NCBI RefSeq assembly: GCF_009905375.1
Contig: NC_133647.1
Coordinates: forward strand, 9,003,788 to 9,067,787
Reading direction: 5' to 3'
Length of the DNA stretch: 64,000 bases
Source of the DNA: Apium graveolens
Lineage: Eukaryota > Streptophyta > Magnoliopsida > Apiales > Apiaceae
A program made the position numbers and the translations under genes. Of this stretch, positions 62,241 to 64,000 are shown piece by piece (position 1 is the first letter of the stretch; every line of letters begins with the position of its first letter). Below the pieces are notes generated by a model. The model saw only the letters and a list, made by a program, of their open reading frames with translations, was not told the origin of the DNA and searched no databases.

Positions 62241-62247
62241 ATTTATA
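62241..62247 (-). promoter_or_regulatory. TATA box upstream of the accessory ORF
   Basis: The minus strand reads gctataaattcaaaccctcc, followed by a CA-rich, host-like leader (cacttccaaaacttctcact). Distance and context fit a core promoter with a start near 62213. Confidence 0.4.
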
Positions 62248-62819
62248 GCAGAGGAGATAGAAACTGAAAAGACTCTTTGATTAACCATGTAATAATTAAA
62301 CATAGTATGTATACACGATTTCGCGTATCTAGGTAAGCAAAAAGTAATCTCTCTCTTCAGATTCCTATTCCCAAAGTAATTACTCAAGAGTTGATGGTTA
62401 CTTACAGCAATAGCTAACCCATGCAAGTAATTAAAAGATATTCCATTAACTCGCTGTTAATAAAAAAATACCGAGTAACAATTTATTTCGAAGAAATTCA
62501 AAATAATCAATGAAATATAATAGTCAATCAAAGTTTAACCATTATCAGTATTTAATCATGACTATTAGGATTTATCAGTCAACACTAGTTTGACCAATAT
62601 CAGAATTTAACAACTACTGTCACGATCTATTATTCAAAGCAAGTTTAACTAATATCAGAGCATATACGCATAAACAATAGTTTAACATGCAACTATCAGC
62701 TAGGATTAATAGAAATTAATTGCATGTTATCATGGCATCAGAATTTAACACAATAATCAGTATCTAACAAGTACTGACACATAATAAGATACCATGCTTC
62801 AACTATCAGTAGTTATTTC
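62248..62819. other. non-coding stretch between copia pol and the accessory ORF
   Basis: AT-rich, with several loose copies of a cagaatttaac / tatcag phrase (62540-62810). No reading frame. Confidence 0.4.
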
Positions 62820-64000
62820 TTAATTATCAGATTTTGAGAAATGTCCTGATATCATTCCCAATTCATTCACCAATCTTGTGAAAGTAGCTTCACAGAGAGG
62901 CTTGGTGAATATATCTGCTAATTCCTCATCTGTTGTAACAAAGACCAATTCTATTGTACCTTCTTCCACATGTTCCCTTATGAAATGGTACCCGATGCTG
63001 ATGTGTTTAGTCATTGAATGTTGCACTGGATTTCCTGTCATTGCAATAGCACTTTGATTATCACAATATATAGGAATAGCATAATAGTCTAAACCATAAT
63101 CCAGTAATTGCTTCTTCATCCATAGAATCTGAGCACAACAACTTCCTGCAGCAATATATTCAGCTTCTACAGTTGATGCAAAAATTGACTTTTATTTCCT
63201 GCTATACCAAGAAACCAATCTGCCACCAAGAAATTGGCAGCTTCCAGAAGTGTTTTTCCTGTCTATTTTGCATCCTGCAAAATTAGCATCTGAATATCCA
63301 GTTAGCTTAAAATCTGAATCTCTAGGATACCATAATCCAAGATTCATGGTGCCTTTAAGATATTTAAAAATTCTTTTCACAGCTAATATATGAGGTTCCC
63401 TTGGATCAGCTTGGAACCTTGCACAAGGACAAGTAGAATACATGATATCAGGTCTACTAGCAGTCAAATATAGGAGTGAGCCAATCATACCTCTGTATTT
63501 AGTTATATCTACTAAAAAACCAGTATTTAAATCTAACTTGGTTGCAGTGGCCATGGGAGTTGATGCAGTTGAGTTGTCTTGCATTCCAAATCTTTTGAGC
63601 AAATTCCTGGTGTATTTCGATTGACTTATGAAGATCCCTTCATCAGTCTGTTTAACTTGTAACCCTAGAAAATAACTTAATTCTCCCATCATACTCATTT
63701 GATATCTAGACTGCATTAGCTTTTCAAATCTCTCACAAAGTTTATCATAAGTAGATCCAAAAATAATATCATCAACATATATTTGTACTAATAACAAGTC
63801 CTTACCATGGTATTTATAAAAGAAAGTTTTGTCAATTGTACCTCTTGTGAAACCACTTTCTAACAGAAATAAAGCACGTGTTTCATACTAGGCCCTTGGA
63901 GCTTGTTTTAGTCCATGGAGTGCTTTATCCAGCAAGTAGACATAATCTGGATACTTTTGATCAATGAACCCTGGAGTATGTTCAACATACACTTCCTCTT
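62820..64000 (-). pseudogene. Ty1/copia pol (RT-RNase H), SIRE-like, C-terminal part
   Basis: Enters from the right edge. The minus-strand frame reads [29 protein letters not shown], then LLVQIYVDDIIFGSTYDKLC with the YVDD catalytic motif, MSMMGELSYFLGLQVKQTDE, SRPDIMYSTCPCARFQADP, FKLTGYSDANFAGCKIDRKN (RNase H), GSCQFLGGRLVSWYSRK-stop, AEYIAAGSCCAQILWMKKQL, DNQSAIAMTGNPVQHSMTKH and the end at 62820. Stops: TAG 63888-63890 in place of Trp and TAA 63192-63194 in place of Gln, both single-base changes. SIRE/Maximus-type wording is strong. The integrase and gag lie outside the window. Confidence 0.88.

Overview
The window is nuclear DNA from a plant, most likely a eudicot with a large, repeat-rich genome. 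The evidence is a dense nest of plant-type LTR retrotransposons (Ty3/gypsy Tat and Tekay/Del-like, Ty1/copia SIRE-like), a CACTA end, a pogo/Emigrant-like end and a TRIM. Plant housekeeping genes appear only as fragments. I see no intact host gene, no tRNA or rRNA gene and no CRISPR. I cannot name the species.

Layout, left to right. (1) 1-3595: right-hand part of a CACTA DNA transposon whose terminus is at 3595. It holds a pogo/Tigger-like transposase fragment with an Emigrant-type terminal repeat, and minus-strand pieces of an alpha-tubulin gene and a DXS (1-deoxy-D-xylulose-5-phosphate synthase) gene. (2) 3596-29024: an old Ty3/gypsy Tat-lineage element on the minus strand. Its 5' LTR is at 28514-29024, gag is split, then come protease, RT, RNase H and integrase, and an antisense extra ORF at 3596-4900. 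Two later insertions split it: a 3.4 kb solo LTR (8559-12000) and a complete 14.1 kb element, type A copy 1 (13060-27190, perfect 5-bp target duplication CTGTT). (3) 29025-38936: AT-rich DNA with a TRIM (30484-31162), a three-unit tandem repeat of about 300 bp (33905-34812) and a probable copia-like LTR. (4) 38937-45788: type A copy 2, minus strand, truncated. (5) 45789-59272: type B, a young, nearly intact Tekay/Del-like chromovirus with 3.7 kb LTRs, an extra intact 263-codon ORF before gag, and gag-pol broken by one stop codon. (6) 59273-60490: part of another LTR, same family as the solo LTR, minus strand. (7) 60491-64000: decayed SIRE-like copia element, minus strand, with pol and a small extra ORF.

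The window records successive insertions. The Tat and copia elements are the oldest hosts. The solo LTR, type A and type B entered later, and type A and B still have nearly identical LTR pairs. The points most worth a second look are: the extra ORF of type B and the splice sites that could let it alternate with gag; type A, which transposed recently although its interior is dead and scrambled; the gene fragments inside the CACTA element; the mismatched flanks of type B; and the antisense and small accessory ORFs of the Tat and copia elements.
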